Positions 21,542-33,178 are shown, numbered from the stretch's first letter. The stretch: DNA of 64,000 nt from Stropharia rugosoannulata (GCA_028532985.1 JANCIK010000001.1:2356001-2420000), one strand, 5' to 3'. Numbers and translations are program-made. The notes: generated by a model from the sequence alone, not told the origin.

Positions 21542-23551
21542 CTAGGCCTCCATATTATCGCCATCCTCCTCCTCAGCGGAGACCTCGGGGCTCGAGTCGT
21601 CGACAACGACGGGGGAGGACTTATAAGACCGGACAGGAGCCTTGCCTTTGCCTTTGCCTTTGCCCTTGCCTTTGCTTTTAGGAGCCGATGCGCGGGCCTT
21701 GGAGGCTTTAGAAGGTTGGGGGGCGGGGATGAAAGATGAAGGATCTTGACGAGGGTGCGCGGGATCTTAAAAGGAGGAAGAGGGAACGAAGTCAGTCGGA
21801 TGGTCGGGGTCCAGAGGCTGGCAAAGCGCATCGTATGACGCGCAGAGAGCAGGGAGATCCATATGACGCAAGGCGTCAAAGGTCTCGCAATCAGTGAAAC
21901 GCGCGCCTATCACGATGTTCGTAGGGAGGGTCGCAGCCATGGCTTGCGCAAGCTGGACGAGCTGGATCAGCTCGGCGAAGCACAGGCGCTGAAGGCCTCG
22001 GCGGGACTCTTCCGCGGCGCGCGCCTGCTGACCATAGGCCTCGAGACGAGTGAAGGAAGCTTGAAGTTCTGAAAAGAAGAGAAGTTAAAAAAGTGGAAGG
22101 AAAAGTAAGATAAAGGATGCGCGCATACCACGGGGAGAAGTCCGATGCCAGCCAGAAGTCCCCTCAAGGGCACTGTCGAGTTCGGTACTGGTCATCGTAT
22201 GGAGACAAGGGCCCTGATTGCTCAAGCGACAACTCGCGCATTTCCTGCCAGGGCCGCGCAGGAGACAAAACGTCTTGTGAGAAGCAGTATCGGAAGACTC
22301 GTCCTGAGGACGCCCGCAAAGAGAGCAAGAAAACCCGGGCTAGGGTTGGGAAAGAGTTAGCTAGATAAATACAAATTTTAAAAGGGAACACGAGATGTAC
22401 GATCACGGCAGTGTTCAGCTGCTCCTCGGAAGGCAGTTGGCGCATCTGAATGGCGTCAGGCAAGGGCTTGCCCGCCAAGGCAAGCGACGCGGAATATATG
22501 CCGGGGAGGAGATTATAGATAGGATATGTAGACTGGTAGGCAACTTTTGAGTTGTCCACGCCTACCAGACGAGGAAGCTCGGGGAGGCCACTGGGGACCA
22601 CCTCCAAAGGCACCACCTTAGTGCGCGACGCACGTTTCTTGGAAGTGGGGGCAGAAGTGCATGTACGAGAAGGACCGGCTACAGCCTCTTGGATCACTAG
22701 AAAAGCATCAAGAAGAAAGAAAAGGCCAGTGATTAAGGAAACGTTACCAGAAGTCTCAGGGGCGGAGTGCATACACTTAGCCAATGGAAGGTCGGGGACT
22801 GGCAGGGACGAAAGGGGTACAGGAACAGTGCGCTTGTGCTTGGCAGGCGCAGTGGGGGCAGGCGCAGTAGGGACTGGTGAGGTGCGCGCAGAAGGCACCA
22901 GGGAAGGGGAAGGGGGCGGTGGAGTGGACGATGCACGCGTTTGTTCGGGCGGGGGCGGGGGCGCAGCTGTTGTCTCGACAGTGCCGGAGGCCTCCGTTCC
23001 TGGCGCGGCCATTTCTATGTCGGATGGCGCCAGGGGGATGTACTGCAAACGGGGCTCTGGCTGAGCCCCCGGCGACCAAGACAGAGGGAAGGCACTAGCG
23101 AAAGCGACCTTGTAAGAAGTCAGCTGTAGAGGATCTGTTAGCGCACATGATAAAGAAAATGAAAAAGGGGACTTACGGGTTTTAGCTCGGGGTCGGGCTC
23201 GGTGAACCATAAGGCGCGCTGGGTTATGTCCTCCGAGTTCCATCCAAAAATGGGGTCGTCGTCACCGGTGGCCAGGAGGGACAACAGGAGAACCAATTCG
23301 CGCGTTCCTGCGTGGTGAGTGGCGTCGATAGGAAATGCGCGCACATGGTTTTCGACTGCGAGGCCGAAACGTTCACGAAGGGACACGAATTGGTTAACTT
23401 CCTCGGGGCTCAGCCGGTCATGGCCACCCAAGTCCTCGAAAATGTCGTATTGGGCTAAGACGGGGCGGAGTCGATGGAAATGATCCGCGCAGTCAAGGGC
23501 GCGCTCTTCCTGTTGAACTTTGAGTAGCTTGCTGACGCCTCGGAAAGCCAT
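21542..23551 (-). pseudogene. Antisense module gene A: Cys-cluster protein with nonsense change
   Basis: The ATG at 23551 opens a ~125-aa helical N-terminal exon (MAFRGVSKLLKV, then HAGTRELVLLLSLLA). A Pro/Ala-rich linker follows, then a conserved VAYQSTYPIYNLLPG block. Next is a Cys cluster near 22340-22150 (CSLC, C, CASC, C spacing) matching the CNHC/CCTC/CFFC cluster of GypC. The next exon (TFDALR) leads to a Lys/Gly-rich tail with a KGKGKGKGKGK run ending at 21542. A TAA inside the third block (where GypC has TAT, Tyr) breaks this copy. A TATATAAA box lies ~100 bp upstream. Zinc binding is inferred from the cysteines. Confidence 0.65.
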
Positions 23552-24063
23552 GGAGCACTTGTGGTCTAGGATGGGAGAATAGAGAGGGAAGCAGTAAGGA
23601 TAGGTAAAAAGAGGACGAGAAAGAAGAAGGAAAGGTAGCATGAATGGCTGCTTTATATATGGCAGGGAGGAATAGCAAAAGAAAATTCTGGAGTATGAGA
23701 GAAGCGGACGGCGGTGAGCGCATGTCGAGTAAACTTACCGGCAATATGCTAGAACAGTGTAACGCCAAAAGAAGGTCCAGCAAGGTTCAGAAAAGGAGAA
23801 GAAAAGACCTGACTAGGCAAATGACCCAAGAAGGAAGTCAGCGGGAGGTACGGTGCGCGTATGAGTGCGGTGGCGGTTGCCTAAAATAAACTAGTCGAGA
23901 AAAGTCGGGCTGGGGATACCTGAAAAGGAAGGAAAGAGGATGGATAGCGATAGTGACTCCGGCAGAGGCGCCGTAGTAGCCGCATAAGGCAGTAGCTGAG
24001 CCGTAGGCAGGAAAACGGGATAATGGTGAACTGCTATCAAAGATGAGATGCGCGCATCTGAAG
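23552..24063. other. Leader of antisense gene A, no gene seen
   Basis: This covers the putative promoter of antisense gene A (TATATAAA on the minus strand at ~23652-23660) and ~400 bp with no credible ORF. It contains further GCGCGCA motifs, for example TGCGCGCA at 24049. Confidence 0.5.
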
Positions 24064-24100
24064 TTGACTGAGGACAGTCAAGATTTTAGTGGGGGGGAGA
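24064..24100 (+). promoter_or_regulatory. Palindrome plus polypurine tract before GypB 3' LTR
   Basis: TTGACTG AGGA CAGTCAA (24064-24081) is a perfect 7-bp inverted repeat with a 4-base loop. It is followed by TTTTAGTGGGGGGGAGA directly at the LTR boundary. The purine run is the expected plus-strand primer for reverse transcription. The palindrome is an extra feature shared with GypC and with the internal cassettes. Confidence 0.8.
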
Positions 24101-25312
24101 TGAGAGGGCTGCTTTTTGGCTATGGGTGTAAACAGTCTGAAGTCCCATTGGCGGGACAGCTGCGCGCGGGAAACACAGAGGGACTAGAGTGGAGCCTGAC
24201 TCATAGTCTATAGCTATCAGCGCGCTTTATGACTATAAGCACCTGCGTGCACCGCTTTGCGAGAGAGATCGGTCAGCGAGCTGCACAGCCTAAAGTGCAT
24301 AGTCTGGTCATCCGTGCGAGCGATCGGAGAGGTGTAGAACAGTTAAGCACCAGCGAAGTGCGGTGTGAGTACAGCTGAGCGAGTACCAAGGGCGGTGTGA
24401 AGGGCTGTGCGCACATCTCATGTGCGCGCATCGCAAAGGCAGAATTTGCCTAAGTCCACACATCATGTGACCGTGGCGGCACGCATCAAAAGACGCGCAA
24501 AAGCCCGAGGGAACGAACGACACACGCGCAGCGAATGCCAAGGGGGCTGGAACACTAGAGGGAAGCCTGGATGCGATGCACGGACCTTTGGCCGCGTGTT
24601 GCTAGTATTTACTTTACCTTACGATTAGTACACATGCGCGCATTGCATATAAACCTGTATCCTTGTCTATAGTAATTTAAGCAATTGTCTACCCACTAGA
24701 TCTGTGTGCTGGGTTCTGTCCCAGGCCGTCAGCGGGCTGTGTTTAGCTTTTGTTAGGGTTTTAACTGTGAAGTATTTGTGAATCATAGGAGTTTTGGATA
24801 GCTTCTGGCCACCGGGTCATTTGGAGAGCTCAGTGAGGAGTCAGTACAACCGTGTACGGAAACTCGCACTGTAGTGTTTAGACTGTAAAACTGCACTGCC
24901 GGGTGAAAGACTTTGGAGAGTCTTGGATTTGTTGGACTTTGGAGAGTCCGTGCATCGCACGAGGTCACCGGACCTGGAAGTGCGCGCAGCAAAGCTGTTC
25001 GCTAAAAACAACTTATTTCATTTATCATTTTGCCTAGCACACGCCACTAGCAACCGGGCTCTATCCGAGATTTACTAGAATTAAACCCCTCCTTACAAAC
25101 GAACTTGCAGGCACTACTTGCTATTACAAAGACTAGAGGACACGAGGTGCGCGCATCGCACGCCCAGAACGGGAACCAGAGCAGAGCATAGATTATACTA
25201 GCCATTTAGTTGAGGGCATTCGCTCGATCTAAGGGATAGGATCTCGCTCCGCTGGGTGTGCGTGTGTGTTGTGTTTCATGATTTCGAGTCTAGCTACGCA
25301 GTAGACCTCTCA
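24101..25312 (+). repeat. 3' LTR of GypB (type alpha, 1212 bp)
   Basis: It starts TGAGAGGGCTGC and ends GTAGACCTCTCA. Its first ~350 bp match the outer LTR of GypA almost base for base and differ in many places from the 5' LTR of GypB. It keeps more intact CpG motifs than the 5' LTR. It abuts the N-terminal half of KDZ-1 gene 2. Confidence 0.93.
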
Positions 25313-26447
25313 CCAGTACTGCTTGGAGCAGGAATGGGCATGCAAGGTAAGCTGCCCTTATGAAACATTGCAACTGGTTCGTCATTTGGGTGACTGCCAA
25401 ATGTCAGCCCAGTCGGGGCATGTTTGACAACAAATTTTGTATATTCAACATACTTCTTCAGAAATGCATTGTACTCATTTGGCGCCCACTGTTGAAAGCT
25501 TGGAACATGTGAAGGGGTGCTTGTCTGAATATTTTGCGTGTTGAAACTAAACATAGTATATTTTGCCAAGGAAATGGGAATAAATATATATATATACTTA
25601 CCTCACATATATCCCTTTCCCATCTGGCCCTGCAAAGCAAGAGAACAATGTTGTTCTTATGCCCATACTTTCCCACTTAACCTTATTGGTAGCCTTGGCA
25701 ACCTTTGTTGAATATTTCATGGCATTGCTGGTAAATTGTCAGCATGTATAGACATATGTTCAAATATATGGGGCGCACTCGACTTGAATATCCTTTGGGA
25801 CTCCATTTTGTTCCCAATTCTCCAACTCTCTCAAATACTCCTGATGCTCTTCATCACTAAGGTCCTCTTTAATTTTCTTTTTTGCACCTTGGTAGTAACC
25901 AATCCATTCCCAACTGCTAGCATCAATGTCAGCACCGGCCCACTCCCATGCATGAGTTTCAATTTCCTTCTTTTTCTTCGCCATTACAACACTATCAAAG
26001 GTCACTCAGTGATTAATTCCAGGTATTTGGAGTGTTCACTGTTTGCAGCCATGATTATGAAACCAATTGTACACATGCTGTAAAGAACTCGGTGAGTGTA
26101 CTGCTGATACCGACACTCAGTGCCTCTGACATGCTAGAGATTCTTACCACTTTCCTTTTTTTCCACTGCTTCTTCGCCTCGGGATCTTTCTGTAAGGAAT
26201 TGTGGCTGTATCTGTTGTTGTAGCACCGCCTAATCAAGGGCAACACAATATCTTTTAACCAGGCATTTTTTTTCCCTTTCTTTTGGGCTTGGTATCCTTC
26301 TATGTGGGTCTTCAAGATTTCTTTTTCCTTCGAAGTCCAAAATTCTGGCAATAAAGGTTCCTGATTCATGACTACTGGTTGCTCCACAGAATCAGGCATT
26401 GCAGGGACAGTTTGGCTAGGAGCAGAATGTTGACAGTGCACTATCAC
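25313..26447 (-). pseudogene. KDZ-1 gene 2, N-terminal half (split by Gypsy)
   Basis: Homologous to exons 1-4 of KDZ-2 gene 2. Exon 1 (about 26420-26150) carries a Trp-rich helical stretch (FWTSKEKEILK, then EGYQAQKKGKKNAWL) that looks SANT/Myb-like. An exon near 26000-25790 follows with SSWEWIGYYQGAKKKIKEDL, then AMKYSTKVAKA, then FSFNTQ to MPIPAPSSTG at the LTR. The reading continues in the fragment at 3688. Putative ~50-bp introns lie between. Function is unknown, and DNA binding is only a guess from the helical N-terminus. Confidence 0.68.
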
Positions 26448-26603
26448 AATGAAATCAATTAGAAACCAAGTAGTCTAGCAATTCCTGTTCAGCTCCCCAG
26501 AGCAATTATATCAATGACAACATTAGTCTCAATTGGATCTGTAGCCCAATATATCTGCACCAATACAGATTGTCCCAATGTGATATGATGACATTCATTT
26601 GTA

Positions 26604-29600
26604 TTGGATCAGCAACTCAATATAGACTGGGAAGACAAAATCTTGGAGGAGGAATTTGATATGAGACTAGGATACCCACATATTCTCCCTAGGCCGAAAC
26701 CATATGACAATCAAGACAACAAATTCATCACCATTGTTGATGTGACAGGAGTTCATCATTTACCCATTGTCCAATGCCTATGCACAAATGCACCACAGGA
26801 GCCTGATTTACACTGGATTAAAGTGTCAATGTTACCTACAAGTTACAACAAAATTGAGACTGTTTTTACATTCGCTGCTCTAAAGGACTTTCGCATCTCA
26901 AATCTAGAATGTAAGACGTCAGCATACCAATATTATGCAAAGCTACAATGTCTTACCTACCCATCTTATCCTGCTGCAGTGGTCGATCAGTATCGGGAGC
27001 TGTGCCTACTAAGCAGATGTTACTGCAACATGAAACTGTGGAAAATGCATGGCCGGGCTCACGATAGGCAGTTCTATGAATTCGGGGCTGGGACGGCACA
27101 CAACATGGATTCAGAGCCCACCAAAGCCAGTATGAATGCTGGTCCCAATGACAATGTCCCCGACCCAATGCAAATCTTGGTCGACTCTGATGGTGGATCA
27201 GACACCTCACCAATCCAGATGTTGGTGGCCTCCGATGCCGGATCGGATACCAATGCTGAGTTAGCATCGGCATTGTTGCACCCTCCATCTACCTGTAACC
27301 TAGACCATCTTGCCCTATTTTGCCCTACATGTCCACAACCTGGCATTAATTTATCAGAGGATTGGGAAATAGATCCTCACCAATATCTGTATATTTGCAA
27401 GTTCTGTGCAGATGGGAATTTCAAGGCAGACCACCTAAATCAATGGAATGAAGCTAATGATGTCCACCTCACATATGGAGATGCATTTATGACAGCAGCA
27501 CTGCCCTACAAGGAGCATCTGGCAGAGGCATCCAAGCATTCTAAGCTTTTTAAGCAGGTACAGAAATCCCTTTATTTCTGACAAAGTTCTGATTATTAAA
27601 TAAGAAAATTGATTGTCATTCTCACCGGGCGCAATTGGATAGTGAGAAGGTTGTAGCTGGCAGAAGGGCTAGGGGAATTGGTGCCCAAGCCTGTGCAAGA
27701 CATGGGTGCTTCTGTCCCAGCAGTGTTGTCGATTTTCAGTTAGGTGAAAGGCAAATGTGCATGGATTATAGCTTTTCAGAAGCACTGAAGAATACGAACA
27801 TGGACGGGATCAAGCATGCAATGATGATTTATGATATCATGTGCATATATGGCATTCATCAAAGAGCCCGGTTTTTAAAATTAAAAGGTCTTTCACTTCC
27901 CTGCCAGTTAAAATTAATCTGCGCCATTGGATTATGGCACGTTCATGGTCACAAGGATGAATGTTTATACCAGTGGGCATCCACTTACACTCCCGGTGCT
28001 GGCATTGTTGATGGGGAAATATTGGAAACACTTTGGAGTCTATTGAATAAAGTGTCTAGGGGTGCTCGGGGAGCAACAACAGCACATCAAACAGAGATTC
28101 TAGATGACCACATGGGAGACTCGAACTGGAAGAAAATGATTCATATAGGTTAAAAAAAGCCTCGGTATTTCTTGAAGTGTGCACTGATAAAAACTTACAC
28201 AATCAGGAACGACAATTGTAAAGAAATATACCAGGGCTATCAAAGAGTCTTCAGAGGCGTCTGAACACTTTGAGCAATTCAGCGCCCACATTGCACCAAG
28301 CATAAGAGACAGATGGGAGGCCGAAATAACTGTTGCTGAGAGCCAATAAGAACTTAAACCTGACAGCATGGATATTTACGCACCAAAAATAAAGAAAGTG
28401 GCATCTAGGCAGGAGGTTGAATTAATGTTGTCTGAAAAGGAAATGTCGGAGGACAGACCAACAGGTCAGGCCACATGGCTATTGCAAGGACTTAGAATTG
28501 AACAGACACAGTAGGTTTATGATAAAGAAACAGTCCATGTCTGATCATTGCAATTCCATAGGGCTGAATTAAGATCTCACATTCGGAAGTTGTCCAAACA
28601 ACCCACTGTAACTCAAAGACAGGATCTTCTGCGTCAGTGCCGAAATCTTCGGACATGAATTGAAAAATTTGTGCATCAAGCCTGCAAATATGTTGGGCAA
28701 GAAATTGTCTCGGTCTTCACCAACAGGGACAATACTGCCATTGTGTTTGAAGAATCCGACAATGAAACCAATTTTACTGATCATTTGGAAGTGAGTCAGG
28801 CCAACCCTGAGCAACAAATGCTCCTGTTCCTGTCTGGATTCACTGCTGACATGATTGATCTCCTTAATGTTGACCAGACATGTTTTCTTGTTGAACTGAA
28901 AAAGCAGGAACTTGAGATTTGCAAAGGCCATGCAGGAGATGTACTCAAGGCAATCAGATCAGCAATAGTCCAACTTTCATGGGTGTACAAAAATCAGGTC
29001 CGAGGCACAACAGGGGCACATCATACAAGGGCAGCAACAAGAGTTAGTATGTTCTCAACAGCAATTGCATTAAACAGGCAGGTATTTCAAGCAAATAGGA
29101 CTGTTATGGTCTCTTTAGCATTGGAGGAGATCATACAACAAAGATTTCCAAGGTTGACCAGAGAGGACACCCATGCAAGCCAAGCAGTTTTTGATTCAAA
29201 TGTTCGTGGGGGCAGTCGAATGCATATGTCATGGATATGGAGGACAATCAGTGGAAATGACGAGAACATCGGTGATAGGCTGACAGATACCCCAACACCA
29301 CCTACCGAATACACTGCAAGACAACCCTAGATTGCAAGATTGTATGTACTTTGTGAAGTCAACTCCCAAACTAATACTCAACTTTCAAATTGCAGTTCTT
29401 CGAGTGAATTGGCTCTGTGCACGAGCACAGCACCTTTGCTGGACAGAAGAGCTTAACTTGATGAGAAACGAAATGAACTAGACAGTTTGGTTCTTTGTCT
29501 TTAAAGCAAAGTTGTGGAAGCAATGTCGGGATAATATCGTTGAGGGGCTTTACCTGGATGCCTCTGAGTATTGGTCTGATTCCAATGCCGACAGCCCTTC

Positions 29601-29796
29601 CGGAACTGCACATTCTGATGCCGAGCATGACTCCAAACATGTTCCACTGCTGACTGTCCAATATTCTACGCTGGAACGTCACATTCTTCATGGTTTCAGG
29701 GCCTATGCAGAGAAACAACTTCAGATGTGGAATGAGTTGGGGCACATCACACAAGAGCTATTTGCCTCTGTATATCATAACCATTCATGTTCCTAG
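26604..29796 (+). pseudogene. KDZ-1 transposase, decayed and lacking the CxC2 region
   Basis: It aligns with the KDZ-2 transposase from its FVTIVEVNGIHHLP region onward: SAYQYYAKL, HGRAHD, FCADGNFKADHL, GRRARGIGAQACARHGCFCP, YDIMC, HVHGHKDE, DGEILETLWSLLN. The acidic positions in DGNFKADH, YDIM and GEILETLW correspond to the KDZ catalytic residues. The N-terminal CxC2 cysteine cluster (~750 bp in KDZ-2) is absent. Only ~150 bp separate this start from gene 2. One plausible intron is at 27557-27605. Stop codons interrupt conserved sequence around 28347 and 28660, so it is inactive. Confidence 0.8.
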
Positions 29797-29935
29797 GAAG
29801 AAGTACAGTAATTAATTACATTCAGTATGGTAACCAAACTTTTGGATGCCCAGGTCTAAATGTCATGTGATGTCAGATCACTGATAAGACACTGTTCATA
29901 TAAATTCATTCTCCAAGCTTTTACATCTTTACATC

Positions 29936-31144
29936 ATGGATTCCAATACCACTGGCCTAGTTGGCAAAGTCCCATTTCCCATTAATGCATCTAACTTCAG
30001 CAACTGCCAGGAACACACTAAAATCAAGCTTCAGATACTCATGGCTCAGGTTTGCATGGCAGCAAGATCTGTGTACAAAGACATTTGGGATGGACTGCTG
30101 TTTTGGTACAATATCACAGCTGAAGTTGTGAGTATCTATAGTATAAATTTAATCAGCTGACATCAAACATTCATCTTAGGAGGCTGTGTTATCATTCATT
30201 GGCTTTTGCCATATACAGGGATTTATAGTGGAGATTCCATACATATTTGATTTCTTGGCCCGTGCCCTCTACAAGCCTTCTGGCGACACCGATGCATCCA
30301 ACATACCAGGATTAGTGGACAAGGAGTACAGCAAAAGTGATGACATTGCAATATTGGCAATGACCCCCAACTTTCAGTACTGGTGGAACTTGTGAGGTGA
30401 TGATATTCTGCAATCAATACTGACAGGGCAACTGAGACCAGTGAACCAGAGGAAGACAAAATCAGGCTGGAACTGCCACACCAATCGGTGCCAGATGACT
30501 GCCTTGCAGAGCCAAAGTGGCAGGCAGCATTTGGTGCAAGGCAGATTTGGTTACCCTCCGAGGCCAATGCAGATGTGTCAGCAACCAAGAGTGATATGCT
30601 GGGACATTCTACCAAGCAGAGGGCAAACATACCAGGCCGATCAAGCTGACTCCTCTGACCGGGCAAGAATACAGACTTTGCATGGGCATGTCAATCTGGC
30701 GTGGTAAATGTGCCAACTGGCAGTGAGAAGAATGCAGCTGCAAGAGAATCAATGTCAGATGATACTTCTGACTCTGCTGAGTCAGGAATACTTGCCAAAC
30801 CTTACCCCAACCCATCGGTCATCCCCAACCCATCGGGACAATCCAAGCTCAAGGGCAATGTTTGCATGAACTGCACACAGTGGAAGAATCTTGCTGATGT
30901 CACAATAAAAGAGTTACAGCACATTGCAATGCATTTTGCGGCAACTGGACGAGCCATGAACTTGGCAATGCAGCACTTGTCATATGTCATCTCACAATAT
31001 AATGGTATATCCAAACACCTGTCAGCCACTGGTGTCATTCCATACAAGCAAGGGCCAAGTCCTCAAGAAGATACCTGCCCACTGAAGGACCTTGTTTGGG
31101 TCTGGTCAAGTGCTCGGCAATGGCCTGTTTGTATGTCCTGCTAG
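29936..31144 (+). pseudogene. KDZ-1 downstream gene, unknown function, broken
   Basis: An ATG at 29936 starts MDSNTTGLVGKVPF. A splice near 30127 may join EIPYIFDFLARALYK. The frame stops at 30393-30395, and a later open stretch (30701-31144) contains CMNCTQWKNLADV and a helical segment LQHIAMHFAATGRA. It occupies the place of KDZ-2 gene 4 but has no clear sequence similarity to it. It may be one gene broken by stops or two remnants. Confidence 0.45.
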
Positions 31145-31363
31145 AAATGATCTAACACAACACAACCAACAACCACAACAAAAACACACAACCAATCTCA
31201 AACAAATGCTTCTTTAATGCGAAGTCAGGGGTCTATGTACAAAAGAAAGACACAGCTGTCTTTTATAATATAAGCCGGGTAAACATTTTCTTAACACAAA
31301 GACTCAGCCCAAGGGGCGTGGTGGTGTAGTGTGATAAGTGTAGTTTGTGTGCATATAACGCGA
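31145..31363. other. Short unassigned stretch between KDZ-1 and GypC
   Basis: The sequence is AC-rich at first (AACACAACACAACCAACAAC) and then AT-rich. No ORF was seen, nor any sign of the KDZ-1 terminal repeat, so KDZ-1 is truncated on this side. Confidence 0.4.
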
Positions 31364-32778
31364 TGAGAGGTCTGCCACGGGGCTAGACTCGAATCACAAG
31401 AAACACAACACACACAACCCCAGCAGAGCGAGATCCTATCCCTTAGATCGAGCAATGCTCTTCAGCTAAGCGGATTATAGATGTCTATGCTTCTCCTGGT
31501 ACCTCTCTGCTGAGCGGACTGTGATGTTTAAGGGTCTCGTAAGTTCGGTCCAGATGTCCGCTGTACAGTGCCTGCAAGTTCGTTTTTAAGGAGGGGTTTA
31601 ATTCTAGAAGTCTCAGATTAATGTCTGGGCAACCTCTGCTGAGCGCAGGGTATCAATAGTAATGTATAGTTTTGATGGTGGCTCTGCAGGGCTTATTCCG
31701 CTGAGTGGGTTTGAGGTCCGGTGACCGATGCAGATGCTCACACAAGCTGGTATTCCCAATTGTGCCTTGCTCCGCTGACTATCCAAAGTCATTCTGCTGG
31801 GACTGTCCAAAGTCCTATTCCGCTGAGGCTATCCAGAACCTTGTTCACCCGGTGGTGCAGTCTCAATTCACAAAACACTACAGCGCAAGTTTTCGTACAC
31901 GGTTGCACTGACTCCCTGCTGAGCTCTCCGAATGACCCGGTGGCCAGAAGCTATCCAAAACTTCTATGATTCACAATACACTTCACAGTAAAGACCCTAA
32001 CAAAAGCTAAACACAGCCCGCTGACGGTCTGGGACGGAGCCCAACACACAGATCTAGCAGGTAGACAATTGCTTGATTTCCGTAGTTGCAATTACAGGTT
32101 TATATAGACACACGCTGTGTACTAATTTAGGTGGAGAGTAAATACTAGCAACGCCAGACCAAAGGTCCGCTGAGCGCATGTGCCTCTGCTGGGCGTTTTG
32201 ATGACTACTCCGCTGAGTGCGACCTGATCCCGTGGTGTTACCAGCCTCCGCCGAGAGACGCCATTAAACTCCGCTGAGCAGTTCCTTCTGGGTTATTGAG
32301 ATCTGGTTACCGTTGCCAAAGTTCCCCAGCGGAGTCCATGCTGTGTGCATTATTCATTCCCTCGGGCATCACATGCTCCAGCGCATGCGCCACGGTCACC
32401 TGATGAGTGGACTTAGGCAAATCTCGCCTTCGTGATGTGTTCCGCTGAGCCCCTTTGAGACGCCGTCTACACACAGTCCTGCTCGTCGCCTTTGATATTT
32501 TCCGCTCAGCTGTACTCCTGCCTTCCGCTGGGACGACAGTAACTGTTATGTGCTCCGCTGACAGCTATTCCGGGTACTTCAACTGTGTACTTATGGCCTG
32601 TACAGTCCGCTGAACCCCACACAACCGCCCGCTGAGCACACACGTGATGATTTGTGATGCATGCACTGAGCACTGAGACGGCTGACCAGGCTAGTCACTG
32701 CTCCGCTGGACCCCTGCACTTCGACCCGAACCGCCCGCTGTGGCCACTTACAGCCTTGAAGTAGACGCAGGCCTGTCA
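31364..32778 (-). repeat. 3' LTR of GypC (1415 bp)
   Basis: On the minus strand it starts TGACAGGCCTGCG next to the polypurine tract and ends CCTCTCA at 31364. Blocks shared with the GypB LTR (for example TTCTGGCCACCGGGTCATT) prove kinship. A TATATAAA box on the minus strand lies at ~32099-32106. Nine exact TCCGCTGA copies are present: 31697, 31771, 31819, 32166, 32209, 32270, 32441, 32554 and 32606. Many near-copies (CTGCTGAG, CCGCTGG) are also present. Confidence 0.9.
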
Positions 32779-32816
32779 TCTCCCCCTCACTAAAATTTTT
32801 GACTGTCCTCAGTCAA
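32779..32816 (-). promoter_or_regulatory. Polypurine tract and palindrome of GypC
   Basis: The plus strand reads TCTCCCCCTCACTAAAATTT, then TTGACTG TCCT CAGTCAA (32799-32816). This is the equivalent of GypB 24064-24100: a polypurine primer for the LTR on the minus strand and a 7-bp inverted repeat ahead of antisense gene A. Confidence 0.8.
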
Positions 32817-33178
32817 CTTCTGCATTTATTTTTAGCGTCCCTTGTTCTATTTTCAGATCTCCCAGCGCCTATTTGGCTATTTTTAATCTTTCGCGCATCT
32901 CCGCTGGCCAGTTTCATTGTTATCTGGTTCTTTCTCTTATCAAGGATATTCTTTTCCTATTTTGTGTTTCTTTCCGCTACCTCTAAACCCCGCTCTCTAT
33001 GTAGGTTGCCTGAAAGTTTGTCTGACGCCGCCCCAACGTATTTTTATTTTCCAGGAGATTCCTCCATTGAACCGGTATTTGGTTAAGAACCTGGGACCTT
33101 GCTCCCTTCTGGCCCTCATTCTTTTCCTTCCTCTCCTCGCAGACCACCTGCCTTCTTTATTTTCTCTACTGAACTGTC

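Larger units (their letters stand above)
9223..25312 (+). mobile_element. Giant Ty3/Gypsy retrotransposon GypB with antisense gene module
   Basis: Order: 5' LTR with partial tandem duplication (9223-10681), PBS, gag, protease ORF, RT-RNaseH-integrase, then ~6 kb carrying four spliced genes on the minus strand (18148-23551), polypurine tract, 3' LTR (24101-25312). About 16 kb is very long for Gypsy. No 5-bp target duplication flanks it (ACCGG on the left, CCAGT on the right), and its two LTRs are of different types, so it is a recombinant rather than one clean insertion. gag, pol and gene A all carry breaks, so this copy looks non-autonomous. Confidence 0.88.

Noticed and set aside
21316..21879. 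Minus-strand frame of 187 codons at the 3' end of gene A
   Set aside because: The frame homologous to GypC gene A is a different one (with TDFVPSS and the KGKGKG tail); this one is a shadow.
20630..25300. Repeat-induced point mutation (RIP) as the cause of the stops
   Set aside because: The changes I can compare are mostly at CpG, not the CpA preference of classical RIP, and there are too few clear cases.
9215..25317. A 5-bp target-site duplication around GypB
   Set aside because: ACCGG and CCAGT do not match, and the LTRs are of different types; the inversion model explains the mismatch.
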